Assembly: GCF_019458805.1 (NCBI RefSeq)
Contig: NZ_JAIBOA010000009.1
Span: forward strand, 62,001-126,000
Direction: 5' to 3'
DNA length: 64,000 nucleotides
Origin: Actinomadura parmotrematis
GTDB lineage: Bacteria; Actinomycetota; Actinomycetes; Streptosporangiales; Streptosporangiaceae
Part shown: positions 45,163 to 53,966 of the stretch, piece after piece
How the letters are laid out: each line of letters begins with the position of its first letter
Position numbering within the stretch: the stretch's first letter is position 1
Notes under the pieces: generated by a model
What the model was told of the DNA's origin: nothing
The model's input: only the letters and a program-made list of their open reading frames with translations
Databases searched by the model: none
Made by a program: the position numbers and the translations under genes

Positions 45163-45267
45163 CGCGACACCGCCCTCCCCGATCCTCTTCCCGACGCCCG
45201 CCGGGAACCCGGCGGCTAGGTAATCGTCACCGGGAACGGGCGCGGCCAGTCGCGGATGGCCGTGATC

Positions 45268-45298
45268 GGACGAAGGTGTTTATTCGTCACCTTCGTCC
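45268..45298. terminator. Hairpin across the stop codon of the downstream hydrolase
   Basis: GGACGAAGGTG pairs perfectly with CACCTTCGTCC (11 bp, 9-base loop containing the TAA stop of the minus-strand hydrolase). Probably its terminator. Confidence 0.7.
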
Positions 45299-46002
45299 CA
45301 CTCGGTGGGCAGCGGCGCGGCGCCGGGCGCGACGCGGCGGACGATCGCGTCCAGCACGATCCGCACGTAGGGCTCCCCGACCCACAGGTGCTTGGCGCCC
45401 TCCACGGCGACGACCTCGGCCTGCGGGACGCGCCGGAACCGCTCGCGGGCCTCGGCGGGGCGCAGGTAGTCGTCGAACTCGGGGACGAGCGCGACGACGG
45501 GCCGCCCGTCGGCGCCCCAGGCGTCCAGGTCGGCGTCGGTGGCGCGGTGCAGCGGCGGGGACAGCAGGATCGCGCCCTCGACCAGCGGGTCCAGGCCCCA
45601 CTTCAGGGCGAGCTCGGTGCCGAACGACCAGCCGAGCAGCCAGGGGTGCGGCAGGTCGTGGTACTCGGCGTACTCCAGGGCGGCGGCGACGTCGAGCTTC
45701 TCGTCCTCGCCGTGGCCGAACGCGCCGTCGCTCGTGCCGCGCGCCGAGGACGTGCCGCGGGTGTTGAACCGCAGCACCGCGACGTCGGCGAGGGCGGGCA
45801 GCCGGAACGACGCCTTGCGGAGCACGTGGCTGTCCATCATGCCCTCGGCGGTCGGCAGCGGGTGCAGGCAGAGGAGCGTCGCGACGGGCGGCCGCTCGGG
45901 CGGCAGCGCCAGCTCCCCGACGAGCTCCAGCCCGTCGGCGGTGGTCAGGGTGATGTCCTCGCGGCGGGCGGGCAGCACCGACGCCGCCCTGATCTCTGCC
46001 AT
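45280..46002 (-). CDS. Alpha/beta hydrolase (small, dienelactone-hydrolase-like)
   Basis: A 240-aa hydrolase with AATLLCLHPLPT-type oxyanion region (LLCLHPLPTAEGMMDSHV), RFNTRGTSSARGTSDG, Ser nucleophile in LLGWSFGTELALK, and the C-terminal catalytic region VEGAKHLWVGEPYVRIV. It resembles the CocE/DLH-related hydrolases seen in actinobacteria. The substrate is unknown. It follows a small zinc-finger protein gene on the same strand. Confidence 0.85.
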   Translation of the reverse strand: MAEIRAASVLPARREDITLTTADGLELVGELALPPERPPVATLLCLHPLPTAEGMMDSHVLRKASFRLPALADVAVLRFNTRGTSSARGTSDGAFGHGEDEKLDVAAALEYAEYHDLPHPWLLGWSFGTELALKWGLDPLVEGAILLSPPLHRATDADLDAWGADGRPVVALVPEFDDYLRPAEARERFRRVPQAEVVAVEGAKHLWVGEPYVRIVLDAIVRRVAPGAAPLPTEWDEGDE

Positions 46003-46021
46003 CTGTGACCTCTCGCGTTCG

Positions 46022-46333
46022 TCAGTACCGGGGCGCGTTGCGGGACCGCTGGACGCGCGGCCCGCGCCGGCCGCGCGCGTTCCAGCACGGGCGGTGCCAG
46101 TGCCGCCGGTCCTCGCCGTCGCGGTCGTCGGCGCGCCAGGCGACGACGTGCGCGACGCCCGGCGGGATCTCCTGGTCGCAGCCGGGGCACCGGTAGGGCT
46201 TGGCCGCGTTGGCCCCCGCGACGGCCCGGACGATCCAGTCGCCGTCCGGCCCCGCCTCGGTCTCCTCGAACCGCGGGCCGCCGCCCCCGCCCGACGGGGG
46301 GCGGACGGTGCGGCGGTTCTTGCGGGGGCTCAT
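46022..46333 (-). CDS. Small basic protein with putative zinc knuckle
   Basis: A 103-aa protein: MSPRKNRRTVRPPSGGGGGPRFEETEAGPDGDWIVRAV, then YRCPGCDQEIPPGVAHVVAWR...RRHWHRPCWNARGRRG. The CxxC...HxxC pattern suggests one zinc site. Related proteins in actinomycetes are often labelled ATP/GTP-binding without support. A basic N terminus and C terminus suggest RNA or DNA contact. Function unknown. Confidence 0.8.
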   Translation of the reverse strand: MSPRKNRRTVRPPSGGGGGPRFEETEAGPDGDWIVRAVAGANAAKPYRCPGCDQEIPPGVAHVVAWRADDRDGEDRRHWHRPCWNARGRRGPRVQRSRNAPRY

Positions 46334-46353
46334 GGCGACCAGACTATTGCGGC

Positions 46354-47868
46354 TCAGCGCAGGGTCCGCCCGGCGGTGCGGTGCTCCTCCAGCAGCGGCG
46401 CGGGCGCGTAGGCGGGCTCGCGCGTCTCGGCGTACAGGGCGTGCAGGGCGGCGACCGCGCGGTCGGCGCCGAGCCTGTCGAGGTCGGCGATCGGGCCGGT
46501 CGGGTAGCCACAGCCGAGCGTCATGGCGGCGTCGATGGAGTCGGCGTCCGCGTACCCGGCGTCCAGCATCGCCGCCGCGTCGTTCAGGTACGGGAAGCGC
46601 AGCGCGTCCACGATGTGCCCGGCGCGGTCGCGGCAGCGGACGGGGGTGAGGCCGAGGCCGGCGGCGAGCTCGGCCGCGCGGTCGGCGACGCCCTCGCCCG
46701 TCACGACGGACGCGGCGATCTCGACGAAGGCGCCGTCCGCCTCGGGCAGGTGGAACCCGACGACGTCGGCGGGACGGCCGGAGGCGACGGCGGCCGCGAC
46801 GACCGGACCGGTCGTGGCGAGCACGGCGCCGGGCTTGGCCGCAGCGGCGGCGTCTGCGAGGGAGCCCTCGCCGAGCGCGATGATCAGGTCGGCGTCGCCG
46901 AGGCCGTCGCGGACGACCTCGCCGAGGGCGGCGGGCACCGCGCCCTCGCCGACCACCGCGACGACGGGGCGCGCGGGCGCGTCCCGCCCGGCGGCCTCGG
47001 CGGCGGGGGCGGCGTGGTCGTAGAAGCCGCGGCCGGTCTTGCGGCCGAGGAGCCCGGCGGTGACGAGCTCGCGCAGCACCGGCGCGGGGGCGTGGCGCCG
47101 GTCGCGGGTCTCGGCGTGGATCGCCTCCAGGACCTCCAGGCAGGTGTCCAGGCCGATCAGGTCCATCAGCGTGAACGGGCCCATCGGCAGGCCGCCGCCC
47201 GCCGTCATGGCGGTGTCGATGTCGTCGCGGGTGGCGTGCCCGGACTCCAGCATCCCGGCGGCCTGGTTGAGGTAGCCGAACAGCAGCCGGTTCGCGACGA
47301 ACCCGGCCCGGTCGCCGATCACGACGGGCGTCTTGCCGAGGCCCTTCACCAGGGCGGCGACGCGGTCCACGGCGCCGTCCTCGGTGAGCACCGTGCCGAT
47401 GACCTCGACGAGCTTCATCACGGGTGCGGGGTTGAAGAAGTGCACCCCGACGATCTTGGTGGGGCGGCCGGTGGCGACCGCGATGTCGGTCACCGACAGC
47501 GAGGAGGTGTTGGTGGCGAGCACCGCGTCGGCCCGGCAGACCCGGTCCAGCTCGGCGAACACGGCGCGCTTCAGGTCCAGCCGCTCGGGCACGGCCTCGA
47601 TGACGAGGTCGCACTCGCCGAGCGCGGCGAAGTCGGTCGACAGCTCGACGCGGTCCAGGATCCCGCGCTGCGCGTCCGCGGTGAGCCGGCCGCGCTTCAC
47701 CGCGCGCCCCGTCGACTTCTCCAGGTGCCCGCGGCCGCGCTCCAGCGCCGCCTCGTCGATCTCCACGCCGACCACGGGCAGCCCGCCGCGGGCCAGCACC
47801 TCGGCGATGCCCGCGCCCATGGTGCCGAGCCCGACGACGCCGACCTTGCTGAACGAATCGCCACTCAT
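46354..47868 (-). CDS. 3-Hydroxyacyl-CoA dehydrogenase with two C-terminal domains
   Basis: A 504-aa enzyme. Residues ~1-290 form a complete 3-hydroxybutyryl-CoA dehydrogenase: Rossmann VGVVGLGTMGAGIAEVLAR, NTSSLSVTDIA, VGVHFFNPAPVMKLVEVI, GDRAGFVANRLLFGYLNQA and GPFTLMDLIGLDTCLEV. The second half has a weak NAD-fold remnant (VVAVVGEGAVPAALGEVV), then another 3HCDH C-terminal domain (CRDRAGHIVDALRFPYLNDAAAMLDAGYADADSIDAAM). It oxidises 3-hydroxyacyl-CoA in fatty acid or PHB metabolism. Probably an internal duplication with a decayed second cofactor domain. Confidence 0.9.
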   Translation of the reverse strand: MSGDSFSKVGVVGLGTMGAGIAEVLARGGLPVVGVEIDEAALERGRGHLEKSTGRAVKRGRLTADAQRGILDRVELSTDFAALGECDLVIEAVPERLDLKRAVFAELDRVCRADAVLATNTSSLSVTDIAVATGRPTKIVGVHFFNPAPVMKLVEVIGTVLTEDGAVDRVAALVKGLGKTPVVIGDRAGFVANRLLFGYLNQAAGMLESGHATRDDIDTAMTAGGGLPMGPFTLMDLIGLDTCLEVLEAIHAETRDRRHAPAPVLRELVTAGLLGRKTGRGFYDHAAPAAEAAGRDAPARPVVAVVGEGAVPAALGEVVRDGLGDADLIIALGEGSLADAAAAAKPGAVLATTGPVVAAAVASGRPADVVGFHLPEADGAFVEIAASVVTGEGVADRAAELAAGLGLTPVRCRDRAGHIVDALRFPYLNDAAAMLDAGYADADSIDAAMTLGCGYPTGPIADLDRLGADRAVAALHALYAETREPAYAPAPLLEEHRTAGRTLR

Positions 47869-47911
47869 GCCCCGCAGTCTCCCAGGGGCGCGGGGCGGGT
47901 AGGACCCGGGG

Positions 47912-48913
47912 GTGCGCTTCGGAGTGTTCCTGCTCGCCGCCCGCTTCCCGGGCGAGGACGACGCCGCCGCCCTGCACCGGACCGTCGCCGCCGCGCTCGC
48001 CGCCGAGGAGGCCGGCTTCGACGACGTGTGGATCGCCGAGCACCACTTCATGACCTACGGCGTCGTGCCGTCGGCGGTGGCGCTCGCCGGGCACCTGCTC
48101 GGCCGCACGTCCCGGATCGCGGTCGGCACGGCCGTCAGCGTCCTGTCCACCCGGCACCCGGTCGCGCTCGCCGAGGAGGCGGCGCTGCTGGCGATCGTTT
48201 CGGGCGGCCGGTTCCGGCTCGGCGTGGGCCGCGGCGGCCCCTGGCGGGACCTGGAGGTGTTCGGGACCGGCCTGGACCGCTACGAGCACGGCTTCGCCGA
48301 GTCGCTGGACCTGCTGCTCGCCTGGCTGCGCTCCGAGCGGGTCGGCTGGGACGGCGGCCGGTTCGCCTTCCGGGAGGTCCCCGTCGTGCCGCGCGCCGCC
48401 GAGCCGCCGCCCGTCGTCGTCGCCTGCACCTCCCCCGCCACCGAGGAGATCGCGGCCGCGCGGGGCCTGCCGATGCTGCTCGGCATGCACGTCGGCGACG
48501 CGGCGAAGGCCGCCGCCGTCGCGCGCCACCGCGCCGCCTGCGGGCGCCCCGCGCCGCACGTCTCGGCGCACCTGGCGCAGGTCGGCGACAGCCGCGACGA
48601 GGCGGCCGCGCTGCTGCTGGAGGAGATGCCGCGCTGGCTCGGGCCGGGCCTCGACGGCTACGTCCCCGTGGACGGCCGCCCGCGCCCGGCGCGCGACCCG
48701 CGCGGCTACGTCCGCGAGCTCGTGGACCGGCACCCCGTCGGGTCGCCCGCCGACTGCGCGCGGACCCTCGCCGCCTCCGCCCGCCGCACCGGCGTCGGGC
48801 ACGCCGTGCTGCTCGTCGAGGGGGCGGGGACGGCCGAGCGCACCCTCGCCAACATCCGGCGGCTCGGCGCCGAGGTGCTCCCCCGCCTGCGCGGCGGCCA
48901 CCTCCCGCAATGA
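47912..48913 (+). CDS. LLM-class flavin-dependent oxidoreductase
   Basis: A 333-aa luciferase-like monooxygenase-fold protein: MRFGVFLLAARFPG, EEAGFDDVWIAEHHFMTYGVVPSAVALAGHLLGRTSRIAVGTAVSVLSTRHPVALAEEAALL, FRLGVGRGGPW. The fold binds FMN or F420; which one cannot be decided. The GTG start leaves 43 bp to the divergent dehydrogenase gene, so they share a promoter region. No biosynthetic cluster is around it. Confidence 0.88.
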   Translation: MRFGVFLLAARFPGEDDAAALHRTVAAALAAEEAGFDDVWIAEHHFMTYGVVPSAVALAGHLLGRTSRIAVGTAVSVLSTRHPVALAEEAALLAIVSGGRFRLGVGRGGPWRDLEVFGTGLDRYEHGFAESLDLLLAWLRSERVGWDGGRFAFREVPVVPRAAEPPPVVVACTSPATEEIAAARGLPMLLGMHVGDAAKAAAVARHRAACGRPAPHVSAHLAQVGDSRDEAAALLLEEMPRWLGPGLDGYVPVDGRPRPARDPRGYVRELVDRHPVGSPADCARTLAASARRTGVGHAVLLVEGAGTAERTLANIRRLGAEVLPRLRGGHLPQ

Positions 48914-48946
48914 CGGAAAGTAGTCACACGATCACGGGACGCGGCG

Positions 48947-48959
48947 TAGGGTCGGGGGC
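48947..48959 (+). promoter_or_regulatory. -10 element for a leaderless small ORF
   Basis: TAGGGT followed by seven bases and then ATG, the spacing of actinobacterial leaderless transcripts. No ribosome-binding site precedes the ATG, which agrees. Confidence 0.5.
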
Positions 48960-49088
48960 ATGCGCGAAACCGATCTCGCATCCGCCGCACCCGACTTCAC
49001 CGACCTGCTCGAATCGATCAAAGAGCTGATCGAGGAGTACGACCGGGCGATCCCCGCGGCGGGTGCCCCCTGCGAAACCGAGTCCTGA
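48960..49088 (+). CDS. 42-aa acidic peptide, unrecognised
   Basis: The frame begins METs-free MRETDLASAAPDF and continues TDLLESIKELIEEYDRAIPAAG, ending APCETES. A predicted amphipathic acidic helix (residues ~12-28) is followed by a short Pro/Ala/Cys tail. It lies between the LLM flavoenzyme and the convergent SCO5389-type gene, with a -10 element placed for leaderless translation. The single cysteine near the end and helix-then-tail layout are RiPP-precursor-like, but no modification enzyme is recognised beyond the flavoenzyme. Function unknown. Confidence 0.5.
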   Translation: MRETDLASAAPDFTDLLESIKELIEEYDRAIPAAGAPCETES

Positions 49089-49161
49089 ACCCGGCCGGCC
49101 CGGGGCCGCTCGTACAGGCGGACCCGGGCCGCGCCCTTCCCGGTCAGCAGTCGCGGACCGG

Positions 49162-49548
49162 TCAGCAGTCGCGCAGCTCGGGCGACTGGTTCAGGATCTG
49201 CTCGCGGGCGGTGACGAAGCGGCGGTAGTCCGCCGAGTCGCCGGACGGGAACACCGCCACCCGGTGGCAGTTCTGGAAGGCCAGCTTCACGCCGAAGTAG
49301 CGCTCCAGGCTGCCGCGCATCGCGTCGCTCGCCAGCACCCGCAGCAGCTGGCCGCGGGCCTGCTCGTCGGGCGGCGGGGTCAGGTTGTCGGCGAACGCGC
49401 CGCCGTCCACCTGCAACCGCGCCACCAGACCGCTGATCAGTTCCCAGGCGTACGGCAGCGAGGTGCGCACGCACTCCACGAACTCCGCGTCGCCGACCTC
49501 GCCCTTGCGGGCGCTTTCAAGAAGCTGGGGGGAGACGTCCAAGGACAT
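49162..49548 (-). CDS. SCO5389-family protein
   Basis: A 128-aa conserved actinobacterial protein: MSLDVSPQLLESARKGEVGDAEFVECVRTSLPYAWELIS, DNLTPPPDEQARGQLLRVLASDAMRGSLERYFGVKLAFQNCHRVAVFP, ending LNQSPELRDC. I recognise it as the SCO5389 family from memory. The invariant NCHRVAVF and terminal Cys are notable. Function is unknown. Position near nucS and the FilP-like gene again fits Streptomyces gene order. Confidence 0.88.
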   Translation of the reverse strand: MSLDVSPQLLESARKGEVGDAEFVECVRTSLPYAWELISGLVARLQVDGGAFADNLTPPPDEQARGQLLRVLASDAMRGSLERYFGVKLAFQNCHRVAVFPSGDSADYRRFVTAREQILNQSPELRDC

Positions 49549-49700
49549 GACTGGGCCCCTTTCACAGACAGTGATGAGTCACCCTCTCCCGTGACGCTAA
49601 CCACCACCCGGTGGGATTTCCAGCCTTGACAGCGGGTTTGACGCCCCGGCTCCGGCGCTCGGCAGCACTAACCTGCGCCCCGGTGGGGAAGGGGACGTCC

Positions 49701-51320
49701 ATGGCGGACGCAGTGGTGATCGGAAGCGGCCCGAACGGGCTGGTCGCGGCGAACGTGCTCGCGGACGCGGGCTGGGACGTGCAGGTGCTGGAGGCGCAGC
49801 CGGTGCCGGGCGGCGCCGTGCGCAGCGATCGGGGCGTCCACCCCGACTACGTCAGCGACGTGTGCAGCGCCTTCTATCCCCTGGGCGTGGCCTCGCCCGC
49901 GGTCCGCTCCCTCGGGCTGGAGGAGCACGGGCTGCGCTGGCGGCACGCCCCCGCCGTCATGGCCCACCCCCTGGACGACGGCCGCTGCGCGGTGCTGGAG
50001 CGCGACCCGGCCGCGACCGCGGCGGGCCTGGACGCGCTCGCCAAGGGCGACGGCGACGCCTGGCTGCGCCTCTACGGCCTCTGGAACGACCTCGGCGATG
50101 ACCTGCTGGCCGCCCTGTTCTCCCCGTTCCCGCCCGCCCGCGCGGGCCTCTCCCTCGCCGCCAAGGCCCGCGCGGCGGGCCTGCTGCACTTCGCGCGCTT
50201 CGCGGTGCTGCCCGTGCGGCGCCTCGGCGAGGAGGAGTTCGCCGGCAAGGGCGCACCGCTGCTGTTCGCCGGATCGGCGCTGCACGCGGACTTCTTCCCT
50301 GAGTCAGCGGCCGGCGCGTTCTTCGGCTGGCTGCTGGCGATGCTGGGCCAGCAGTACGGCTGGCCCGTCCCCGAGGGCGGCGCCGGCGAGCTCGCGAACG
50401 CCCTCGTCCGGCGGCTGGAGAGCCGCGGCGGCACCGTCCGCTGCGACACCCCCGTCACCGAGGTCGTCGTCCGCGACGGCCGCGCCCTCGGCGTGCGCAC
50501 CGCGTCCGGCGAGGCGATCCGCGCCACCCGCGCCGTCCTCGCCGACGTGTCCGCGCCCGCCCTGTACGGCGGCCTCGTCGGCTGGGAGCACCTGCCCGCC
50601 CGGCTCCGCGACGACCTGCGCCGCTTCCAGTGGGACTACGCCACCTTCAAGGTCGACTGGGCGCTGTCGGGTCCCATCCCCTGGGCGTCCCCGGGCGCCG
50701 CCCGCGCCGGCACCGTCCACCTCGCCGCCGACATGGACGCCCTCACCACCTTCAACGCCCAGATCGCCACCGGCCGCGTCCCGGGCGACCCGTTCTGCCT
50801 GCTCGGCCAGATGACCACCGCCGACCCGTCCCGCTCCCCCGCCGGCACCGAGTCGGTCTGGGCCTACACCCACGTCCCGCAGCGCGTCCGCGGCGACGCC
50901 GGGCCCGACGGCATCACCGGCGCCTGGGACGGGCGCGAGCGCGACGCGTTCGCCGCGCGCGTCGAGTCGGTCGTCGAGCGGTACGCGCCCGGCTTCCGCG
51001 ACCGGATCGCCGCCCGCCGCATCCTCGCGCCCGGCGACCTCAACGGGCACGACGCCAACCTGCACAACGGCGCGCTGAACGGCGGCACCGCCGGGATCCA
51101 CCAGCAGCTCGTGTTCCGGCCGGTGCCCGGCACCGGCCGCCCCGAGACGCCGGTCCGCGGCCTCTACCTGGCGTCGGCGTCGGCCCACCCGGGCGGCGGC
51201 GTGCACGGCGCGTGCGGCTCCAACGCCGCCCGCGCCGCGCTCCGCGCCGGCACCCCCCTCGGCCGCTACGTCCTCCGCCCCGGCCTCGCCGCCGCCCAGC
51301 GCTTCCTGCTGGGCGGCTAG
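49701..51320 (+). CDS. FAD-dependent carotene-desaturase-like oxidoreductase
   Basis: A 539-aa NAD(P)/FAD protein of the phytoene-desaturase/amine-oxidase superfamily: dinucleotide motif AVVIGSGPNGLVAANVLADAGWDVQVLEAQPVPGGAVRS at the N terminus, GGAGELANALVRRLESRGGTVRCDTPVTEVVV in the middle and a C-terminal FAD-contact GLYLASASAHPGGGVHGACG. No carotenoid synthesis genes flank it, so the substrate is open. ATG at 49701 follows GGGGAAGGGG. It converges with an SRPBCC gene by a 4-base overlap. Confidence 0.88.
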   Translation: MADAVVIGSGPNGLVAANVLADAGWDVQVLEAQPVPGGAVRSDRGVHPDYVSDVCSAFYPLGVASPAVRSLGLEEHGLRWRHAPAVMAHPLDDGRCAVLERDPAATAAGLDALAKGDGDAWLRLYGLWNDLGDDLLAALFSPFPPARAGLSLAAKARAAGLLHFARFAVLPVRRLGEEEFAGKGAPLLFAGSALHADFFPESAAGAFFGWLLAMLGQQYGWPVPEGGAGELANALVRRLESRGGTVRCDTPVTEVVVRDGRALGVRTASGEAIRATRAVLADVSAPALYGGLVGWEHLPARLRDDLRRFQWDYATFKVDWALSGPIPWASPGAARAGTVHLAADMDALTTFNAQIATGRVPGDPFCLLGQMTTADPSRSPAGTESVWAYTHVPQRVRGDAGPDGITGAWDGRERDAFAARVESVVERYAPGFRDRIAARRILAPGDLNGHDANLHNGALNGGTAGIHQQLVFRPVPGTGRPETPVRGLYLASASAHPGGGVHGACGSNAARAALRAGTPLGRYVLRPGLAAAQRFLLGG

Positions 51321-51781
51321 GGGACGGGGATCTCCGCGCGGCGCTCGCCGGCCTTGTCCATGACGACCGAGCGCAGGTTCCGCAGCATCAGCCGGTTGCG
51401 GAGGTTCAGCAGCAGCTCGGCGTGCGGCCCGTGCAGGCCGGCGACGGCGCCGTACAGCGGGTGCTCGTCGACCACGACCACCGTCCCCTCACCCCACGGG
51501 ATCAGCTGGAACGCCACCCGGACCTTGCCCAGGTAGCCCGCGCCGATCTCCAGCTCCAGCCGGTCGGGGCGCTCGTTGACGCGCACCACCGTCCGGTCGC
51601 TGTAGGACACCGGCCCGATCCCCGCGACGAAGCGGATCTCGCTGCCGACGGCGGGCCAGCCCGGGTCCTCATGGCGGATCTCCTTGGTGCCGACCACCCA
51701 GTCGGCGTAGCGCGCCCCGTCGGCGAGCGCCGCCCAGACGTCGTCGCGACCGGCGTCGATGTAGATGTGTCGTACGGCCAT
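51317..51781 (-). CDS. SRPBCC-family protein (polyketide cyclase/START-like)
   Basis: A 154-aa helix-grip protein: [93 protein letters not shown], and a C-terminal helix [18 protein letters not shown]. It forms a hydrophobic ligand pocket; the ligand is unknown. It often occurs beside the same desaturase-like gene in actinomycetes, which suggests a shared lipid or polyketide role (inference). Confidence 0.88.
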   Translation of the reverse strand: MAVRHIYIDAGRDDVWAALADGARYADWVVGTKEIRHEDPGWPAVGSEIRFVAGIGPVSYSDRTVVRVNERPDRLELEIGAGYLGKVRVAFQLIPWGEGTVVVVDEHPLYGAVAGLHGPHAELLLNLRNRLMLRNLRSVVMDKAGERRAEIPVP

Positions 51782-51873
51782 GGGGAGCGCCTACCCGCGG
51801 AACGGGCAGGTCAGTCGTCGCGCTCCGCCGACCGGGCCACGATCACCGCCGGGCGCCACTAGGCTCCTCCACC

Positions 51874-52563
51874 GTGCGTCTCGTTATCGCCCGGTGCAGC
51901 GTCGACTACGCCGGCAAGCTCACCGCCCACCTTCCGCTGGCGCCCCGCCTCATCCTGATCAAGTCGGACGGCAGCGTGAGCGTGCACGCCGACGACCGCG
52001 CCTACAAGCCGCTGAACTGGATGAACCCGCCGTGCACGCTCCGCGAGGAGCCGTTCGTCGAGCCCGACGAGGCCGGCGTCACCCAGCGCTGGACGGTCAC
52101 CCACGGCAAGTCCGGCGAGCGCCTCATCCTCAACGTGCACGAGGTGCTGCACGACACCAGCCACGAGCTCGGCCTCGACCCCGGCCTCATCAAGGACGGC
52201 GTCGAGGCCCACCTCCAGGAGCTGCTCGCCGAGCACATCACCACCCTCGGCCCCGGCTACACGCTGGTCCGCCGCGAGTACCCGACCGCGATCGGCCCCG
52301 TCGACATCCTCTGCCGCGACGCCGGCGGCGCCACCGTCGCCGTCGAGATCAAGCGGCGCGGCGAGATCGACGGCGTCGAGCAGCTCACCCGCTACCTGGA
52401 GCTGCTGAACCGCGACTCCCTCATCGCCCCGGTCCGCGGCGTCTTCGCCGCCCAGGAGATCAGGCCCCAGGCCCGCGTTCTCGCCACCGACCGCGGCATC
52501 GACTGCGTCACCCTCGACTACGACGCCCTCCGCGGCATCGAGCACGAGGGAACGCTCTTCTGA
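51874..52563 (+). CDS. nucS: Mismatch-specific endonuclease NucS
   Basis: A 229-aa NucS/EndoMS. An N-terminal dimer/DNA-binding domain ([50 protein letters not shown]) is followed by a RecB-like nuclease domain ([41 protein letters not shown], with Asp, Glu and Lys). The C-terminal GTLF resembles the beta-clamp-binding tail. It performs non-canonical mismatch repair in actinobacteria lacking MutS/MutL. The GTG start follows a short gap after the divergent SRPBCC gene. Confidence 0.96.
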   Translation: MRLVIARCSVDYAGKLTAHLPLAPRLILIKSDGSVSVHADDRAYKPLNWMNPPCTLREEPFVEPDEAGVTQRWTVTHGKSGERLILNVHEVLHDTSHELGLDPGLIKDGVEAHLQELLAEHITTLGPGYTLVRREYPTAIGPVDILCRDAGGATVAVEIKRRGEIDGVEQLTRYLELLNRDSLIAPVRGVFAAQEIRPQARVLATDRGIDCVTLDYDALRGIEHEGTLF

Positions 52564-52581
52564 TCCGGTCCCCGCTCCCGG

Positions 52582-52710
52582 TCACCTGACGAGGTGCTGG
52601 GATCCCAGCCAGTCGCGGGCGGCGAAGGCGGGGGCCTCGCCGTCGACGTCGACCCGGGCGTTGGGGGCGAGGATGGCGCGGCGGCTGCGGAGATAGTCCC
52701 AGAAGTCCAC
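52582..52710 (-). CDS. 42-aa hypothetical protein with strong Shine-Dalgarno
   Basis: A 42-codon frame starts VDFWDYLRSRRAILAPNARVDVDGEAPAF and ends WLGSQHLVR. The GTG is preceded by GGAGG at ideal spacing (GGAGGAACC), far better than chance. It converges on nucS with an 18-bp gap and is divergent from the DUF3224 gene. No family recognised and no signal or membrane segment. Confidence 0.55.
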   Translation of the reverse strand: MDFWDYLRSRRAILAPNARVDVDGEAPAFAARDWLGSQHLVR

Positions 52711-52843
52711 GGTTCCTCCGGTGTCTCCGTACCACCGCGCCGCGCCCCCGCCGCACCTTCCGCACCGGGGTTTCGGCGCGCTCCGCGGGACGCCGGCGCA
52801 ACGGCCCTGTTCGGGGCGGTGCGGGCCGGGAATGATGACGGCC

Positions 52844-53251
52844 ATGACCTCTCGCGCGAGCGGCACCTTCGAGATCAAGTCCTGGGACGCCGGGACGCCC
52901 TTCCAGAACGAGGGCGGCGTCGAGCTGACCCGCGTCCAGGTGACCCGCGCCTTCCACGGCGACCTGGTCGGCAGCAGCACCGCCGAGCTGATCACCGTGC
53001 GCTCGCCGGCCGGGCCGGCGGCCTACGTCGGCGTGGAGACGGTGCGCGGCATCCTGCACGGCCGCGAGGGCACCTTCGTGCTCCAGCACAACGCCGGCAG
53101 CGACGACGGCGGCGACGACACCCAGTGGCTGGACCTGCTCGTCGTCCCCGCGACCGGCACCGGCGAGCTGGCCGGCGTCCGCGGCCGGTTCGAGCTCGGC
53201 ACGGACGACGCCGGCGGGCACGCCTGGTCGCTGGAGTACACGCTCGGCTGA
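52844..53251 (+). CDS. DUF3224 protein
   Basis: A 135-aa allene-oxide-cyclase-like beta-barrel of the DUF3224 family: ASGTFEIKSWDAGTPFQNEGGVELTRVQVTRAFHGDLVGSSTAELI, GVETVRGILHGREGTFVLQHNAG, TGELAGVRGRFELGTDDAGGHAWSLEYTL. ATG at 52844 places the start just before the first conserved strand; ATGs at 52832 and 52835 are possible. Role unknown; often near regulators. Confidence 0.88.
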   Translation: MTSRASGTFEIKSWDAGTPFQNEGGVELTRVQVTRAFHGDLVGSSTAELITVRSPAGPAAYVGVETVRGILHGREGTFVLQHNAGSDDGGDDTQWLDLLVVPATGTGELAGVRGRFELGTDDAGGHAWSLEYTLG

Positions 53252-53281
53252 CCGCCGGTCCCGACCGCGTAATCTGCTGCC

Positions 53282-53893
53282 ATGGCCCCAGCCTCCCCCG
53301 CGCCCGCCGCCGGAACCGCCGCCGGGACCGGCACCCGCGAGCGCGTCATCGACGCCGCCGAGGAGTGCTTCGCCCGGTTCGGGGTCGCCAAGACGACGGT
53401 GGAGGACATCGCGGCGCGGGCGGGCCTGTCGCGCGCCACCGTCTACCGGGCCGTGACCGGCGGCCGCGACGAGCTGATCCTCGCCGTCGTGCTGCGCGAC
53501 CTGCGCCGCTTCCTGGACCTGCTGGCGGCGCGCCTCGCGACCAGCCCGACGGTGCCGGACGCGATCGTGGAGGGCGTGGTCGACGCCGTCGCGTTCGTCC
53601 GCGAGGACCCGACGATCGCGCGGTTCCTCGTCCCCGAGGCCGCCGGGCACATGCAGGCGGCCGTGGCGGGCGCCGCCGAGCAGGTGCTCGGCCTCTGCGC
53701 CGACTACGTCCGGCCGCACTTCGCGATGGCGCAGCGGCACGGCCTGCTGCGCGCCGACATCGAGGTGGAGGGCGCGGTCGAGTTCCTGTTCCGGATGATC
53801 ACCTCGCTGATCGCGCTGGAGCGCGACCGCCCCACCGACGATCTGCGCGCCTTCCTCCGCACCTACGTCGTGCCGGTGCTCGCGGCCGGCTGA
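53282..53893 (+). CDS. TetR-family regulator
   Basis: A 203-aa regulator. The HTH is RVIDAAEECFARFGVAKTTVEDIAARAGLSRATVYRAVTGGRDELI. The C-terminal helical domain includes EFLFRMITSLIALERDRPTDDLRAFLRTYV. It lies 30 bp after the DUF3224 gene on the same strand, which may be co-regulated. Ligand unknown. No clear operator was found in the short upstream gap. Confidence 0.9.
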   Translation: MAPASPAPAAGTAAGTGTRERVIDAAEECFARFGVAKTTVEDIAARAGLSRATVYRAVTGGRDELILAVVLRDLRRFLDLLAARLATSPTVPDAIVEGVVDAVAFVREDPTIARFLVPEAAGHMQAAVAGAAEQVLGLCADYVRPHFAMAQRHGLLRADIEVEGAVEFLFRMITSLIALERDRPTDDLRAFLRTYVVPVLAAG

Positions 53894-53966
53894 CGCGTTC
53901 CGCGCCGCCGAGACGGTAGCGTCAGGGTCGAGGCGGCACGCCGCGAGGCACGTCGGAGGGGTGGTC

